DNA of 64,000 nucleotides from an uncultured Bacteroides sp. (GCA_944320865.1 CALUJC010000013.1:1-64000), one strand, 5' to 3'; shown: positions 1-8,465, counted from the first letter of the stretch. Numbers and translations are program-made. Notes: generated from the letters alone by a model not told the origin.

Positions 1-50
1 TGTCAGATATAAAGTTACGAAAAATACTTGTGATTACCTATTTTTTTTAG

Positions 51-236
51 AACTTTATTATCCCGAACTCACGTAAGATATGCAAGGAAGTCCGGCAGGA
101 ATTGCGCGAGCGTCCCCGCTACTGGAAACGGGCGGTGGCGGTCTATTGGGCGGCAATCGTGGCGGCGGTGGTGGCGGTGAATGTGGTGTTTCCATACCTG
201 AAGCCAGAGGCAGTACCGCAAAAAAATGAACCGCAG
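51..236 (+). pseudogene. Possible remnant of a small membrane protein gene
   Basis: A plus-strand frame is open from the stop at 48-50 and encodes a basic stretch (RQELRERPRYWKR) followed by one hydrophobic helix (about 125-200) and then a polar tail. There is no ATG in frame; a TTG at 102 is the only plausible start. The basic-then-hydrophobic layout resembles the C-terminal part of the two small membrane proteins at 237-626 and 2089-2580, so this may be a decayed third copy. From about 237 on, the same frame merely runs antisense to the minus-strand gene and is meaningless. It could equally be a chance frame in GC-rich non-coding DNA. Confidence 0.2.
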
Positions 237-626
237 TCAAAAACGGCTCCCCAACTCCCAAAAGCCGAAGTGAAGCATCAGGAAGGCTTCAAGGCAGCAG
301 ATGCCGGCAATCACCGCTCCTATCGCCAACAGCCGCCTGCCCATGTGCTTGTGGCGGAACCTTGCGAAAATCTCATCTCGGCGCTTCACCGTGTATCTGA
401 AACGGCAAAAGACGAAAGGGACAAGCAGCACCACCGGGACAGCCGCCAGATAGAACCACCAGCCGCCTGCCACCCTGTGAAGAAAAGTCAGCAACGGCAG
501 GGCCGCATCCAAGTACCAGCATCCCATGAGCAATGCCGTTCCGTCGCCCGGAGACTTTTCCCGCACGTGAAAAGACTCGCCGACAAACCATATATAGTCT
601 ATCCATTTCAGCATAGCATTATTCAT
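237..626 (-). CDS. Small membrane protein, unknown function
   Basis: A 129-residue protein starting at MNNAML. The ATG at 626 overlaps the stop codon of the upstream ATPase gene by 8 nt; a longer frame back to 710 would lie inside the ATPase. It shows an aromatic N-terminal segment (WIDYIWFVGESF), two strongly hydrophobic helices around residues 30-75, a basic loop (CRFRYTVKRRDEIFARFR) and a third helix (LLAIGAVIAGICCLEAFLM). The same order (aromatic start, two helices, basic loop, last helix) appears in the protein at 2089-2580, so the two look like distant paralogues on either side of the ATPase. Overlap with the ATPase implies co-translation. I do not recognise a function. Confidence 0.65.
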   Translation of the reverse strand: MNNAMLKWIDYIWFVGESFHVREKSPGDGTALLMGCWYLDAALPLLTFLHRVAGGWWFYLAAVPVVLLVPFVFCRFRYTVKRRDEIFARFRHKHMGRRLLAIGAVIAGICCLEAFLMLHFGFWELGSRF

Positions 627-1887
627 CCAACGCCCATTCCCACAATGGAACCACGCGAACACCGTTCTCTTCCAGCTTCTGATTGTAGGTAATAATGACT
701 TTCGACGCAAGGGAGGCCTTTATGGCGGAGAATCCCGAGAACTCGCGCCCACGGTTGCTGTCGGTCAGTTCGTAACACGCCTGAAAAGCATGCAACGCTC
801 CATTCCGTAAAGCGATGAAGTCGCACTCCCCCTTCGAATTGTCGAAAGAAATGGGGGCGTAGCCTTTATTCCGCAGTTCATTGAATACCAGATTCTCAAA
901 AAAGTTGCCCGTATCAGGGCTGTAACGGAATGTGTTGGCATACATGATTCCATTATCCACGCAATAACATTTGTGTTCCGAGCGTTTGCTTTCCTTTTGG
1001 GAGAACGAGAAATTGCGCACATCGGCGCAAATATAGCTCTCACACAGATATTGTAGATAGGCGGTCATGGTGTTTTCATTGCTGTTCATGGCCTTGGCCA
1101 ATTGTTGGGGAGAGAAACGGTTTCCTGCGTTTCGCAACAAGTAATTGACGGTCTTGTAAAAAAGCTGGCTGTCGCGTATGGAATTGTACACGATGCAATC
1201 TTTCTGCACAATGGACTCAAAATAGCTGTGCAGAAGTTCTTGTTTCAAAACATCGTCAAGCCCGGAGAGGACAATCTCCGGAAAAGAGCCGAACGCCATG
1301 CAACCGTTTATAAGCCGCAAAACCTCCGGCATACGTTGATAAGCATCCAGCAGGGAGCGGACGCCTATTGTCCCCAGACATTCGCGCAGGGAAAACGGAC
1401 GCACTTCATTTTCAAAATAACGACCGGAAAGCATGGCGGCAAACCTGCTTTGCAGCATGTTGGAATTGGAGCCGGTCACATATATCTTGCGAAATTCCTT
1501 GCTGTCGTATGCCGATTTCACAAAAACTTCCCAATTCTCCATTTGTTGCACTTCGTCTAAAAACAGATATTCCACCTTTTCACCGGTCAGTGCCTCCGCT
1601 CTTTCTACGATAAGCCTTATCTGCGAAACGTCGTGCCAAAAGGGGATGAACATGGGAGCATCCAAATTGATGTTGAGAATAGACTTGGGAGACACGCCGT
1701 CCTCTATCAAATCGTTTATCAACAACTTGAACAAGGTCGATTTTCCACACCGCCGCACCCCTGTCAGTATCTGCACATGGGGCAATGTTTTTTTCTGCAA
1801 CAAATTATCCATGAGCTGCCTCCTGTACAGTCCGGCATAAGTCTTTCCTTCCCAATGAGGATTCTGTAATATCAAAGTCTTCTCCAT
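619..1887 (-). CDS. AAA+ ATPase with DUF4143 C-terminal domain
   Basis: A 422-residue protein of the large, functionally obscure family of prokaryotic AAA_14/DUF4143 ATPases. The Walker A motif is GVRRCGKST near residue 48 and the Walker B motif is YLFLDEVQQ; sensor-like GSNSNML follows. The C-terminal half carries the DUF4143 signature FENLVFNELR and a PD-(D/E)XK-like pattern GECDFIA...AFQACYEL, typical of this family. I placed the start at MEKTLILQ (ATG 1887) because the longer frame to 1965 would run through the promoter and the inverted repeat at 1946-1991. The gene overlaps the following membrane protein gene. Family members are frequent, variable accessory genes in Bacteroides genomes; the substrate is unknown. 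Confidence 0.9.
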   Translation of the reverse strand: MEKTLILQNPHWEGKTYAGLYRRQLMDNLLQKKTLPHVQILTGVRRCGKSTLFKLLINDLIEDGVSPKSILNINLDAPMFIPFWHDVSQIRLIVERAEALTGEKVEYLFLDEVQQMENWEVFVKSAYDSKEFRKIYVTGSNSNMLQSRFAAMLSGRYFENEVRPFSLRECLGTIGVRSLLDAYQRMPEVLRLINGCMAFGSFPEIVLSGLDDVLKQELLHSYFESIVQKDCIVYNSIRDSQLFYKTVNYLLRNAGNRFSPQQLAKAMNSNENTMTAYLQYLCESYICADVRNFSFSQKESKRSEHKCYCVDNGIMYANTFRYSPDTGNFFENLVFNELRNKGYAPISFDNSKGECDFIALRNGALHAFQACYELTDSNRGREFSGFSAIKASLASKVIITYNQKLEENGVRVVPLWEWALDE

Positions 1888-1920
1888 ACAAATATCCGTA
1901 AAGCTGGTCATATATCGCTG

Positions 1921-1928
1921 CAAATATA
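1921..1928 (-). promoter_or_regulatory. -7 box of the ATPase gene promoter
   Basis: On the minus strand the sequence reads TATATTTG, matching the Bacteroidota -7 consensus TAnnTTTG, 34 nt before the ATPase ATG. The region where a -33 element should lie overlaps the inner side of the inverted repeat at 1946-1991. Confidence 0.55.
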
Positions 1929-1945
1929 CTATTTTTATTCCGAAG

Positions 1946-1991
1946 CGAATCATACTTAGCTTCAATTATGATTTTAGCTAACTATGATTCG
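1946..1991. repeat. 16-bp inverted repeat at the ATPase promoter
   Basis: CGAATCATACTTAGCT (1946-1961) is repeated in reverse complement at 1976-1991 with a single mismatch in 16 positions and a 14-nt AT-rich spacer. It sits next to and partly over the expected -33 region of the ATPase promoter and about 70 nt upstream of the divergent -7 box at 2064. There is no T-run, so a terminator is unlikely; a dyad operator serving one or both divergent genes is the simplest reading. Confidence 0.7.
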
Positions 1992-2063
1992 TGACTCACG
2001 CAAGCCATCCAAAGCCCCATACAATTATTCCATGAAAATTTAGCATAATGTCCTTTAAAAGCA

Positions 2064-2071
2064 TATATTTG
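2064..2071 (+). promoter_or_regulatory. -7 box of the membrane protein gene at 2089
   Basis: TATATTTG matches the Bacteroidota TAnnTTTG box and lies 17 nt before the ATG at 2089, leaving a very short leader. No convincing TTTG -33 element is visible 19-21 nt upstream. Confidence 0.5.
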
Positions 2072-2088
2072 TATTTCATTGATTCATA

Positions 2089-2580
2089 ATGAGAAAAAGG
2101 AAACAGCGACACAGGCCATACGCCGGGGACGACCGTCCGGGCAAGCCCTTCCGGATAGCATTCTGGGACAACATCTTCTATTGGCTGTGGCATTATGTGG
2201 CACGGAGCGGTGGATATGCCTTCCGCGCCGGCGGCATCATCGCCCTTATCCAGTTCATCTATTGCCTGCTGGCCATCGCCATAGCCATCAACTGTCTGGA
2301 CGAGGAGGCGGCGTGGACGCTCTACCTGCACGAAAAGGGCAAAGGCATAGCGGGCGGCCTTGTCATCCTGCTCCTTCCCGCCCTGATGATTGTCCATTCA
2401 TACATCTACAAGGAAAGCCGGTACGAGAAACTGAAGTCCCGCTTCGGGCAGATGGAAGACGGCGAAAGGGCGAGGTACAGAATGGTCTTCCGGGTGTTCC
2501 TTGCCGTGACAGCCGTGGCCGGGTATGCCGCGTACAGGCTGTTCTGCCGCTTCGGCGGACAGTTCCTGCTGCCGGGATAG
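2089..2580 (+). CDS. Small membrane protein, unknown function
   Basis: A 163-residue protein with a basic N-terminus (RKRKQRHRP), an aromatic segment (FWDNIFYWLWHYV), two hydrophobic helices (GGIIALIQFIYCLLAIAIAI and LVILLLPALMIVHSY), a charged loop (KESRYEKLKSRF) and a last helix ending in LFCRF. The layout mirrors the product of 237-626, which suggests a common family of Bacteroidales inner-membrane proteins. It is transcribed divergently from the ATPase gene, and both promoters flank the inverted repeat at 1946-1991. The 194 nt between its stop and pheT hold only the pheT promoter; a 17-codon frame at 2615 is too short to support. Confidence 0.65.
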   Translation: MRKRKQRHRPYAGDDRPGKPFRIAFWDNIFYWLWHYVARSGGYAFRAGGIIALIQFIYCLLAIAIAINCLDEEAAWTLYLHEKGKGIAGGLVILLLPALMIVHSYIYKESRYEKLKSRFGQMEDGERARYRMVFRVFLAVTAVAGYAAYRLFCRFGGQFLLPG

Positions 2581-2774
2581 GGAGGCGAAAAGAAAACAGA
2601 AAAGGAATGAGGATATGGACTGGAGCATCATTTGTCTGGGCACGGTGGATTTTAAGGCCGGATAGGTCGTACTACTGGTTCTTTGTCATTTTCTTAAAGA
2701 TGTATACCCTTTCAGTCGAAAAATCTTATTACCTTTGCAGGTCAAAATCAGGAAATATAAAAACTTAATGCGAT

Positions 2775-5240
2775 ATGAACATATCCTATAATTGGCTGAA
2801 AGATTATCTTGACTTCGACCTGGCGCCTGCCGAGGTGGCCGAAGCGCTTACTTCCATCGGGTTGGAAACCGGAAGCGTGGAAGAAGTGCAAGCCGTGAAG
2901 GGCGGGCTGGAGGGCCTGGTCATCGGTGAAGTACTGACGTGTGAACCGCATCCCAACTCTGACCACATGCATGTCACAACCGTCAACTTGGGGCAGGGAG
3001 GCGACCCTGTGCAGATTGTGTGTGGCGCACCTAATGTGGCTGCAGGACAGAAGGTGGTTGTGGCTACCTTGGGTACTAAACTATATGATGGCGACCAATG
3101 TTTCACCATTAAAAAGTCAAAGCTTCGTGGCATTGAATCGAATGGTATGATTTGCGCCGAAGACGAGATTGGTATTGGCACCGACCACTCGGGCATTATC
3201 GTCTTGCCCGCTGATGCCGTGCCCGGTACTCTTGCCAAAGATTACTATAACCTGCAGAGCGACTATGTACTGGAGGTGGACATTACGCCCAACCGTGCCG
3301 ATGCCTGTTCGCACTATGGCGTGGCACGCGATCTTTATGCCTATCTGGTACGTCATGGCAAATCTGCACATCTGCATCGCCCGGAGGTAGACGCTTTTTG
3401 CGTGGAAAACCATGAACTGGACATCCCCGTCACGGTGGAGAACACTGAGGCCTGTCCGCACTATGCCGGTGTAACGGTAAAAGGTGTCACGGTGAAGGAA
3501 AGCCCCGAGTGGCTTCAGACACGCTTGCGTGCCATAGGTTTGCGGCCTATCAATAATGTGGTGGATGTTACCAATTACATTGTCCATGCATTTGGTCAAC
3601 CCTTGCACTGCTTTGATGCTGATACTATCAAAGGGCATCACGTTATTGTGAAGACTATGCCTCAGGGTACGAAGTTTACTACATTGGACGGTGTGGAGCG
3701 TACGCTTGATGCGCGCGACCTCATGATATGCAACGCCGAAGAGCCTATGTGCATCGCCGGCGTATTCGGAGGCCTTGACTCCGGCTCTACCGAAAAGACC
3801 ACGGATGTCTTTCTGGAAAGTGCCTATTTCCATCCCACTTGGGTACGTAAGACGGCACGCCGCCATGGCTTGAACACCGATGCCTCCTTCCGTTTCGAGC
3901 GTGGCATTGACCCCAACTCTGTCATCTATTGCCTGAAGCTGGCTGCCTTAATGGTGAAAGAGCTGGCAGGCGGCACCATATCTTCCGAAATCAAGGATGT
4001 GTGCACGGGTTCGTTCCCCGATTTCCGGGTGGAATTGGATTATGCCAATGTAGATGCCTTGGTGGGCAAACATATACCGGCCGACACTATTCGCAGTATA
4101 GTTTCTAGTTTGGAGATGAAAATTGTGGAGGAGACAGCCGAAGGCCTCGTCCTTGATGTGCCTCCTTATCGTGTGGACGTGCAACGCCCGTGCGATGTTA
4201 TTGAAGACATTTTGCGCATCTACGGTTATAACAATGTAGAAATACCTACTACACTGAAATCCAGCCTTATTCCGAAGAACGAACATGATAAGTCGAACAA
4301 GTTGCAGAACCTTGTGGCCGAGCAGTTGGTGGGATGTGGTTTCAACGAGATTATGAACAATTCGCTGACCCGTGCTGCCTATTACGACGGGCTGGCCAGC
4401 TATCCTTCGCAAAACCTTGTGATGTTGCTCAATCCTCTGAGTACAGACCTCAATGCTATGCGGCAGACCCTGTTGTTCGGCGGATTGGAAAGTGTAGCAC
4501 GCAATGTCAATCGTAAGAATCCCGACCTGAAGTTCTTTGAGTTTGGCAATTGCTATTATTACCACGAGGAAAAGAAAAATCCCGATAAGGCTTTGGCACC
4601 TTATGCCGAGGACTATCACTTGGGCTTGTGGCTTACCGGGAAGCGCGTATCCAATTCGTGGGCACATCCTGATGAAGACGCCTCGGTCTACGAGTTGAAA
4701 GCCTATGTGGAGAATATCTTCGCCCGCTTAGGACTGCGTATGCGCGACATGGTGATAGCACCTGTGGAAAGCGACATTTACGCCACCGCCCTTAGCATCA
4801 GCCTCCGCAATGGAAAGTGCCTGGCAATGTTTGGCGTAGTGGCCCACAAAGTCTTGCGGATGTTCGACATTGATGCCGATGTCTACTTCGCCGACCTCAA
4901 CTGGAAGGAACTGATGAAGGCCATCAAGAACCAGCAAGTCAACTTTACGGAACTGTCTAAATATCCCGTGGTGAAGCGCGACCTTGCCCTCTTGCTTGAC
5001 AAAGACGTGCCCTTCGCCGAGGTGGAGAAGATAGCCTACGACACCGAGAAGAAGTTGCTGAAAGGGGTATCCTTGTTCGACGTATACGAAGGCAAGAACC
5101 TCGAGGCGGGCAAAAAGAGCTACGCCGTAAGCTTCTGGTTGCAAGACGAGAACGCCACGCTCAACGACAAGCAGATAGATAAAATCATGTCGAAACTCGT
5201 GGCCAACCTCGAGCATAAGCTGGGAGCGAAGCTGCGATAA
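2775..5240 (+). CDS. pheT: Phenylalanine--tRNA ligase beta subunit
   Basis: An 821-residue protein, full length for bacterial PheT. It begins with MNISYNWLKDYLDF, followed by the tRNA-binding (EMAP/OB) domain with CEPHPNSDHM, the B3/4 domain, the B5 domain and a C-terminal ferredoxin-fold anticodon-binding domain (YPVVKRDLALLLDK). It acts with PheS in the cytoplasm as an alpha2-beta2 enzyme that charges tRNA-Phe. A -7 box TACCTTTG lies at 2730-2737. The alpha subunit gene is not adjacent but about 3.2 kb downstream, with four genes between; separated subunit genes on the same strand are the arrangement here rather than a pheST operon. Confidence 0.98.
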   Translation: MNISYNWLKDYLDFDLAPAEVAEALTSIGLETGSVEEVQAVKGGLEGLVIGEVLTCEPHPNSDHMHVTTVNLGQGGDPVQIVCGAPNVAAGQKVVVATLGTKLYDGDQCFTIKKSKLRGIESNGMICAEDEIGIGTDHSGIIVLPADAVPGTLAKDYYNLQSDYVLEVDITPNRADACSHYGVARDLYAYLVRHGKSAHLHRPEVDAFCVENHELDIPVTVENTEACPHYAGVTVKGVTVKESPEWLQTRLRAIGLRPINNVVDVTNYIVHAFGQPLHCFDADTIKGHHVIVKTMPQGTKFTTLDGVERTLDARDLMICNAEEPMCIAGVFGGLDSGSTEKTTDVFLESAYFHPTWVRKTARRHGLNTDASFRFERGIDPNSVIYCLKLAALMVKELAGGTISSEIKDVCTGSFPDFRVELDYANVDALVGKHIPADTIRSIVSSLEMKIVEETAEGLVLDVPPYRVDVQRPCDVIEDILRIYGYNNVEIPTTLKSSLIPKNEHDKSNKLQNLVAEQLVGCGFNEIMNNSLTRAAYYDGLASYPSQNLVMLLNPLSTDLNAMRQTLLFGGLESVARNVNRKNPDLKFFEFGNCYYYHEEKKNPDKALAPYAEDYHLGLWLTGKRVSNSWAHPDEDASVYELKAYVENIFARLGLRMRDMVIAPVESDIYATALSISLRNGKCLAMFGVVAHKVLRMFDIDADVYFADLNWKELMKAIKNQQVNFTELSKYPVVKRDLALLLDKDVPFAEVEKIAYDTEKKLLKGVSLFDVYEGKNLEAGKKSYAVSFWLQDENATLNDKQIDKIMSKLVANLEHKLGAKLR

Positions 5241-5253
5241 AGAATCGGTTAAT

Positions 5254-5340
5254 GTTTAGTGATTAGCGATTGATGCCTGTGCGCAGGCTCACTAATCACT
5301 AAACCATTAATCACTAATCACTAAATTATTAATCACTTAA
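5254..5340. repeat. Hairpin plus AATCACTAA-type repeats after pheT
   Basis: TTTAGTGATTAG (5255-5266) pairs perfectly with CTAATCACTAAA (5292-5303), and a second stem GCCTG-TGCG-CAGGC (5275-5288) sits in its loop. Three further AATCACT copies follow up to 5337. The structure begins 14 nt after the pheT stop and could end the pheT transcript, although no T-run follows. A related arrangement (GTGATTAA paired with TTAATCAC) is found at 17394-17464, so this belongs to a dispersed intergenic repeat type. Confidence 0.65.
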
Positions 5341-5354
5341 AACATATTAATCCA

Positions 5355-6092
5355 ATGGGAAGAGCGTTTGAATACAGAAAAGCTACAAAACTGAAAAGAT
5401 GGGGCCACATGGCCAAGACATTCACCCGCCTGGGCAAACAGATAGCCATAGCCGTGAAGGCAGGAGGCCCCGAACCCGAAAACAATCCCGCATTGCGTTC
5501 CATCATTGCCACCTGCAAGCGCGAGAACATGCCGAAGGACAACATCGAGCGTGCCATCAAGAACGCCATGGGCAAAGACCAGAGCGACTACAAAGGCATG
5601 ACCTACGAAGGCTATGGCCCTCACGGCATCGCCATCTTTGTAGATACCCTGACCGATAACCCGACGCGCACCGTGGCCGACGTGCGCTCCGTCTTCAACA
5701 AGTTTGGCGGAAACCTCGGCACCATGGGTTCACTGGCCTTCCTGTTCGACCATAAATGCATGTTCACCTTCAAGAAGAAAGACGGTATGGACATGGACGA
5801 GTTCTTGCTCGACATGATAGACTTCGACGTGGATGAAGACTATGAGGAAGACCCCGAAGAAGGCACTATCACCATCTACGGAGACCCCAAGAGCTATGCT
5901 GCCATTCAGAAGCACTTGGAAGAGCAAGGCTTCGAGGATGTGGGCGGTGACTTTACCTACATCCCCAACGACCAGAAGGACGTGACCCCCGAACACCGCG
6001 AAAGCATCAACAAGATGGTAGAGCGCCTGGAGGAGTTTGACGACGTGCAGACGGTGTACACCAACATGAAGCCCGAAGAAGGCGAAGAATAA
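5355..6092 (+). CDS. yebC: YebC/PmpR family protein
   Basis: A 245-residue protein with the characteristic N-terminus MGRAFEYRKATKLKRWGHMAKTF, the motif NPALRSIIATCKRENMPKDNIERAI and GYGPHGIAIFVDTLTDNPTRT. Length and motifs fit the YebC/PmpR/TACO1 family across its full extent. Members were first described as DNA-binding regulators (PmpR) and more recently as translation factors that relieve ribosome stalling at proline stretches; which applies here cannot be seen from sequence. The C-terminus is highly acidic. It is followed after 16 nt by the TSCPD gene, and both probably form one transcript ended by the hairpin at 6382-6410. Confidence 0.93.
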   Translation: MGRAFEYRKATKLKRWGHMAKTFTRLGKQIAIAVKAGGPEPENNPALRSIIATCKRENMPKDNIERAIKNAMGKDQSDYKGMTYEGYGPHGIAIFVDTLTDNPTRTVADVRSVFNKFGGNLGTMGSLAFLFDHKCMFTFKKKDGMDMDEFLLDMIDFDVDEDYEEDPEEGTITIYGDPKSYAAIQKHLEEQGFEDVGGDFTYIPNDQKDVTPEHRESINKMVERLEEFDDVQTVYTNMKPEEGEE

Positions 6093-6108
6093 TATAGATA
6101 TATAATAT

Positions 6109-6354
6109 ATGGTATACCAATATAAGACTCACGGCACCTGTAGCACCCGGATAGACCTCGAGGTAGAAGACGGCATACTGAAAGACGTCGCCTACGAAGG
6201 CGGGTGCAACGGAAACCTGCAAGGCATCTGCCGCCTGGTGAAGGGCATGCCCGTGAAAGATGTCATTGCCAAGCTCGAAGGCATCCGTTGCGGCATGAAG
6301 ACCACTTCATGCCCCGACCAGCTGTGCCGGGCATTGCACGAGATGGGGTACTGA
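6109..6354 (+). CDS. TSCPD domain protein (TIGR03905-type)
   Basis: An 81-residue protein that is essentially a single TSCPD domain: THGTCSTRIDLEVEDG at the start, YEGGCNGNLQGICRLVKGMP in the middle and the eponymous TTSCPDQLCRAL near the end. The four conserved cysteines suggest metal binding. The domain also occurs at the C-terminus of some ribonucleotide reductases, but stand-alone members have no assigned role. Sixteen nt after yebC and followed by a rho-independent terminator, so probably the last gene of a two-gene transcript. Confidence 0.85.
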   Translation: MVYQYKTHGTCSTRIDLEVEDGILKDVAYEGGCNGNLQGICRLVKGMPVKDVIAKLEGIRCGMKTTSCPDQLCRALHEMGY

Positions 6355-6381
6355 GCACTCTCTTTCAGTGACAAGATAGAG

Positions 6382-6410
6382 ACGAGAATCCGTGCAGGGT
6401 TCTCGTTTTC
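6382..6410 (+). terminator. Rho-independent terminator after the TSCPD gene
   Basis: ACGAGAATCC, loop GTGCA, GGGTTCTCGT then TTTTC: a stem of 10 pairs including one G-T-type pair, followed by a short T-run, 28 nt after the stop codon. mntH starts 32 nt downstream. Confidence 0.75.
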
Positions 6411-6441
6411 TACATGTATTCATCCACATAAGGACAAGGCA

Positions 6442-7707
6442 ATGAAGAACATCATCGAAGACTTGAAGCGCAAGGACCACAAGCGCTACCTGGGCGGACT
6501 GGACTTCTTCCGCTACATCGGGCCGGGACTGCTGGTCACGGTAGGATTCATCGACCCGGGCAACTGGGCATCGAACTTCGCCGCCGGCTCGGAGTTTGGC
6601 TACGGGCTGCTGTGGGTGGTGACGCTCTCCACGGTGATGCTCATCATCCTGCAGCACAACGTGGCGCACCTGGGCATCGTCACCGGTCTGTGCCTGTCGG
6701 AGGCGGCCACGAAGTATGCGCCCCGCTGGGTGTCGCGCCCGGTGCTGGCTACGGCGGTGCTGGCCTCCATCTCGACCTCGCTGGCCGAGATACTGGGCGG
6801 GGCCATCGCCCTGCAGATGCTGGCGGACGTGCCCATCGTGTGGGGCGCGGTGCTCACCACGGTGTTTGTGGCCGTGATGCTCTTTACCAATTCTTACAAG
6901 AAGATAGAGCGGGCCATCATCGCCTTCGTGTCCGTCATCGGGCTGTCGTTCCTCTACGAACTGTTCCTGGTGGACATAGACTGGCCGCTGGCGGCGCGCG
7001 GGTGGGTGACGCCTTCGCTGCCCGAGGGGAGCATGATGGTGGTGATGAGCGTGCTGGGCGCGGTGGTGATGCCGCACAACCTCTTCCTCCACTCGGAGGT
7101 GATACAGAGCCATGAGTACAACAAGCGGGGCGACGTGTCCATACGCAGCAAGCTGAAGTATGAGCTGTTCGACACGCTGTTCTCCATGCTCGTGGGCTGG
7201 GCCATCAACAGCGCCATGATTCTGCTGGCAGCATCGGCCTTCTTCAGCCAAGGGGTGCAGGTCGATGAGTTGCAACAGGCCCAGTCGCTCTTGCAACCCC
7301 TGCTGGGCGGCAACGCGGGCATCATCTTCGCCCTGGCGCTGCTCATGGCGGGCGTGTCGAGCACCATCACCAGCGGCATGGCGGCAGGCTCCATCTTTGC
7401 CGGCATCTTTGGCGAATCCTACCACATACGCGACAGCCATTCGCAGCTGGGCGTGCTCCTTTCGCTGGGCGTGGCGTTGGCGCTGATATGCTTCATTGGC
7501 GACCCGTTCAAGGGGCTGCTTGTTTCGCAGATGGCGCTCAGCATCCAGTTGCCCTTCACGGTATTCCTGCAGGTGGGCCTCACCTCGTCGCGCCGGGTGA
7601 TGGGCCGGTATGCCAACAGCCGCCTCAGCGCGTGCGTGCTCTACGCCATAGCTGCGGTGGTGACGGTGCTCAACCTGCTGCTTTTGGCCGAGGCACTGGG
7701 GGCGTGA
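6442..7707 (+). CDS. mntH: Nramp family divalent metal transporter
   Basis: A 421-residue inner-membrane protein of the Nramp/MntH family, which imports Mn2+ or Fe2+ with protons. The TM1 metal-binding motif DPGN is at residues 38-41 and the TM6 motif MPHNLFLHSE at about residue 208; both supply the metal ligands in characterised members. Around eleven hydrophobic segments are visible. The gene is visibly more GC-rich than yebC and pheT, as is the next gene. Its stop codon (7705-7707) is part of the first unit of the tandem array that follows. No riboswitch is evident in the short upstream gap. Confidence 0.95.
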   Translation: MKNIIEDLKRKDHKRYLGGLDFFRYIGPGLLVTVGFIDPGNWASNFAAGSEFGYGLLWVVTLSTVMLIILQHNVAHLGIVTGLCLSEAATKYAPRWVSRPVLATAVLASISTSLAEILGGAIALQMLADVPIVWGAVLTTVFVAVMLFTNSYKKIERAIIAFVSVIGLSFLYELFLVDIDWPLAARGWVTPSLPEGSMMVVMSVLGAVVMPHNLFLHSEVIQSHEYNKRGDVSIRSKLKYELFDTLFSMLVGWAINSAMILLAASAFFSQGVQVDELQQAQSLLQPLLGGNAGIIFALALLMAGVSSTITSGMAAGSIFAGIFGESYHIRDSHSQLGVLLSLGVALALICFIGDPFKGLLVSQMALSIQLPFTVFLQVGLTSSRRVMGRYANSRLSACVLYAIAAVVTVLNLLLLAEALGA

Positions 7708-7862
7708 AAACTGCGACGTAGCACTGCCGAAAATGCGCAGTAGCGTCGTCAAAAACGGGCAGTAGCGCAGTTGAAAACGGGCAGTAGCGCAGTTAAAAAT
7801 GCGCAGTAGCGCGTTTTTAACGCCCCTATAGCGCATTTTTAACGACGCAGTAGCGTTGTGGC
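7705..7862. repeat. Tandem array A, 22-23 nt units, after mntH
   Basis: Seven consecutive units begin at 7705, 7729, 7752, 7774, 7796, 7819 and 7841. Most contain the core GCAGTAGCG preceded by AAAA and followed by CAGTT or similar; units 3 and 4 are nearly identical and the outer units are more diverged. Several units carry a small dyad (GCGC-AGTA-GCGC in unit 5, flanked by A-run and T-run). The first unit contains the mntH stop codon and the array stops 48 nt before the next gene. No protein-coding role is apparent. Confidence 0.85.
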
Positions 7863-7910
7863 ATCGACAATAAGAAAGATTGACAAACCGATTATAAAGG
7901 ACGTTTTATT

Positions 7911-8384
7911 ATGGAACTTGAAGACAGAATAACGCGCGCCGTGGAGCTGTTCCGCAGCGGCTTCAACTGCTCGCAATCCGTCGTGGCAGCGTTTGCCGAC
8001 CTGTATGGCTTCACCTTCGAGCAAGCCTTGCACATGTCCGCCTCCTTCGGCGCCGGCATAGGCCGCATGCGCATGACGTGCGGCACCGCCTGCGGCCTCT
8101 TCATGCTGGCCGGGCTGGAGCAATGCGCCTTGCGCGGGGAGGACCGCGCCGCCAAATCGGCCAACTACGCGCTCGTCCAGCGCCTGGCGGCCGAGTTCAA
8201 GCGGCGCAACGGCTCCCTCATCTGTGCCGAGCTGCTGGGCCTCAAGAAGGCCGAAGGCTCGCCCCAAGCATCGGGGCGCACGCCGGAGTATTACGCCAAG
8301 CGACCCTGCCCGCGCATGGTGGAGACGGCCGCCCGCATCTGGGTGGAGCACCTGCGCGGCGAGCTTCCGGCGGACGGGGAGTGA
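7911..8384 (+). CDS. C_GCAxxG_C_C family redox-type protein
   Basis: A 157-residue protein matching the C_GCAxxG_C_C family, named after its spaced cysteines: FNCSQSV near residue 20, GAGIGRMRMTCGTACG near residue 55, SLICAELLG near residue 105 and RPCPRMVE near residue 138. The family is thought to be redox-active or metal-binding; no reaction is established. It stands between array A and pheS and has no obvious operon partner. The last 80 nt before pheS carry a separate pheS promoter. Confidence 0.85.
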   Translation: MELEDRITRAVELFRSGFNCSQSVVAAFADLYGFTFEQALHMSASFGAGIGRMRMTCGTACGLFMLAGLEQCALRGEDRAAKSANYALVQRLAAEFKRRNGSLICAELLGLKKAEGSPQASGRTPEYYAKRPCPRMVETAARIWVEHLRGELPADGE

Positions 8385-8423
8385 TTTTACGCCGGCAGGC
8401 ATCCAACGGAAGCGAGAAAGCAT

Positions 8424-8431
8424 TATCTTTG
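8424..8431 (+). promoter_or_regulatory. -7 box of the pheS promoter
   Basis: TATCTTTG matches TAnnTTTG 35 nt before the pheS ATG. No good -33 element is visible at the usual spacing. Confidence 0.5.
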
Positions 8432-8465
8432 CAACGTTTTAACCAGACATATACCATTTCATATT

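Noticed and set aside
102..692. A 196-codon plus-strand frame at the window start
   Set aside because: From about 237 onward it is antisense to a better supported minus-strand membrane protein gene; only the first part (51-236) might be a gene remnant.
2615..2665. A 16-residue reading frame between the membrane protein gene and pheT
   Set aside because: Too short, with no homology I recognise and no conserved start signal.
6355..6441. Manganese riboswitch (yybP-ykoY type) upstream of mntH
   Set aside because: The 87-nt gap is occupied by the terminator hairpin of the preceding gene and none of the conserved riboswitch loops is visible.
6307..7836. A 509-codon open frame antisense to mntH
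   Set aside because: Its product is an Arg/His/Gln-rich stretch with no domain character; the plus strand encodes an intact Nramp transporter. Long antisense frames are expected in GC-rich genes.
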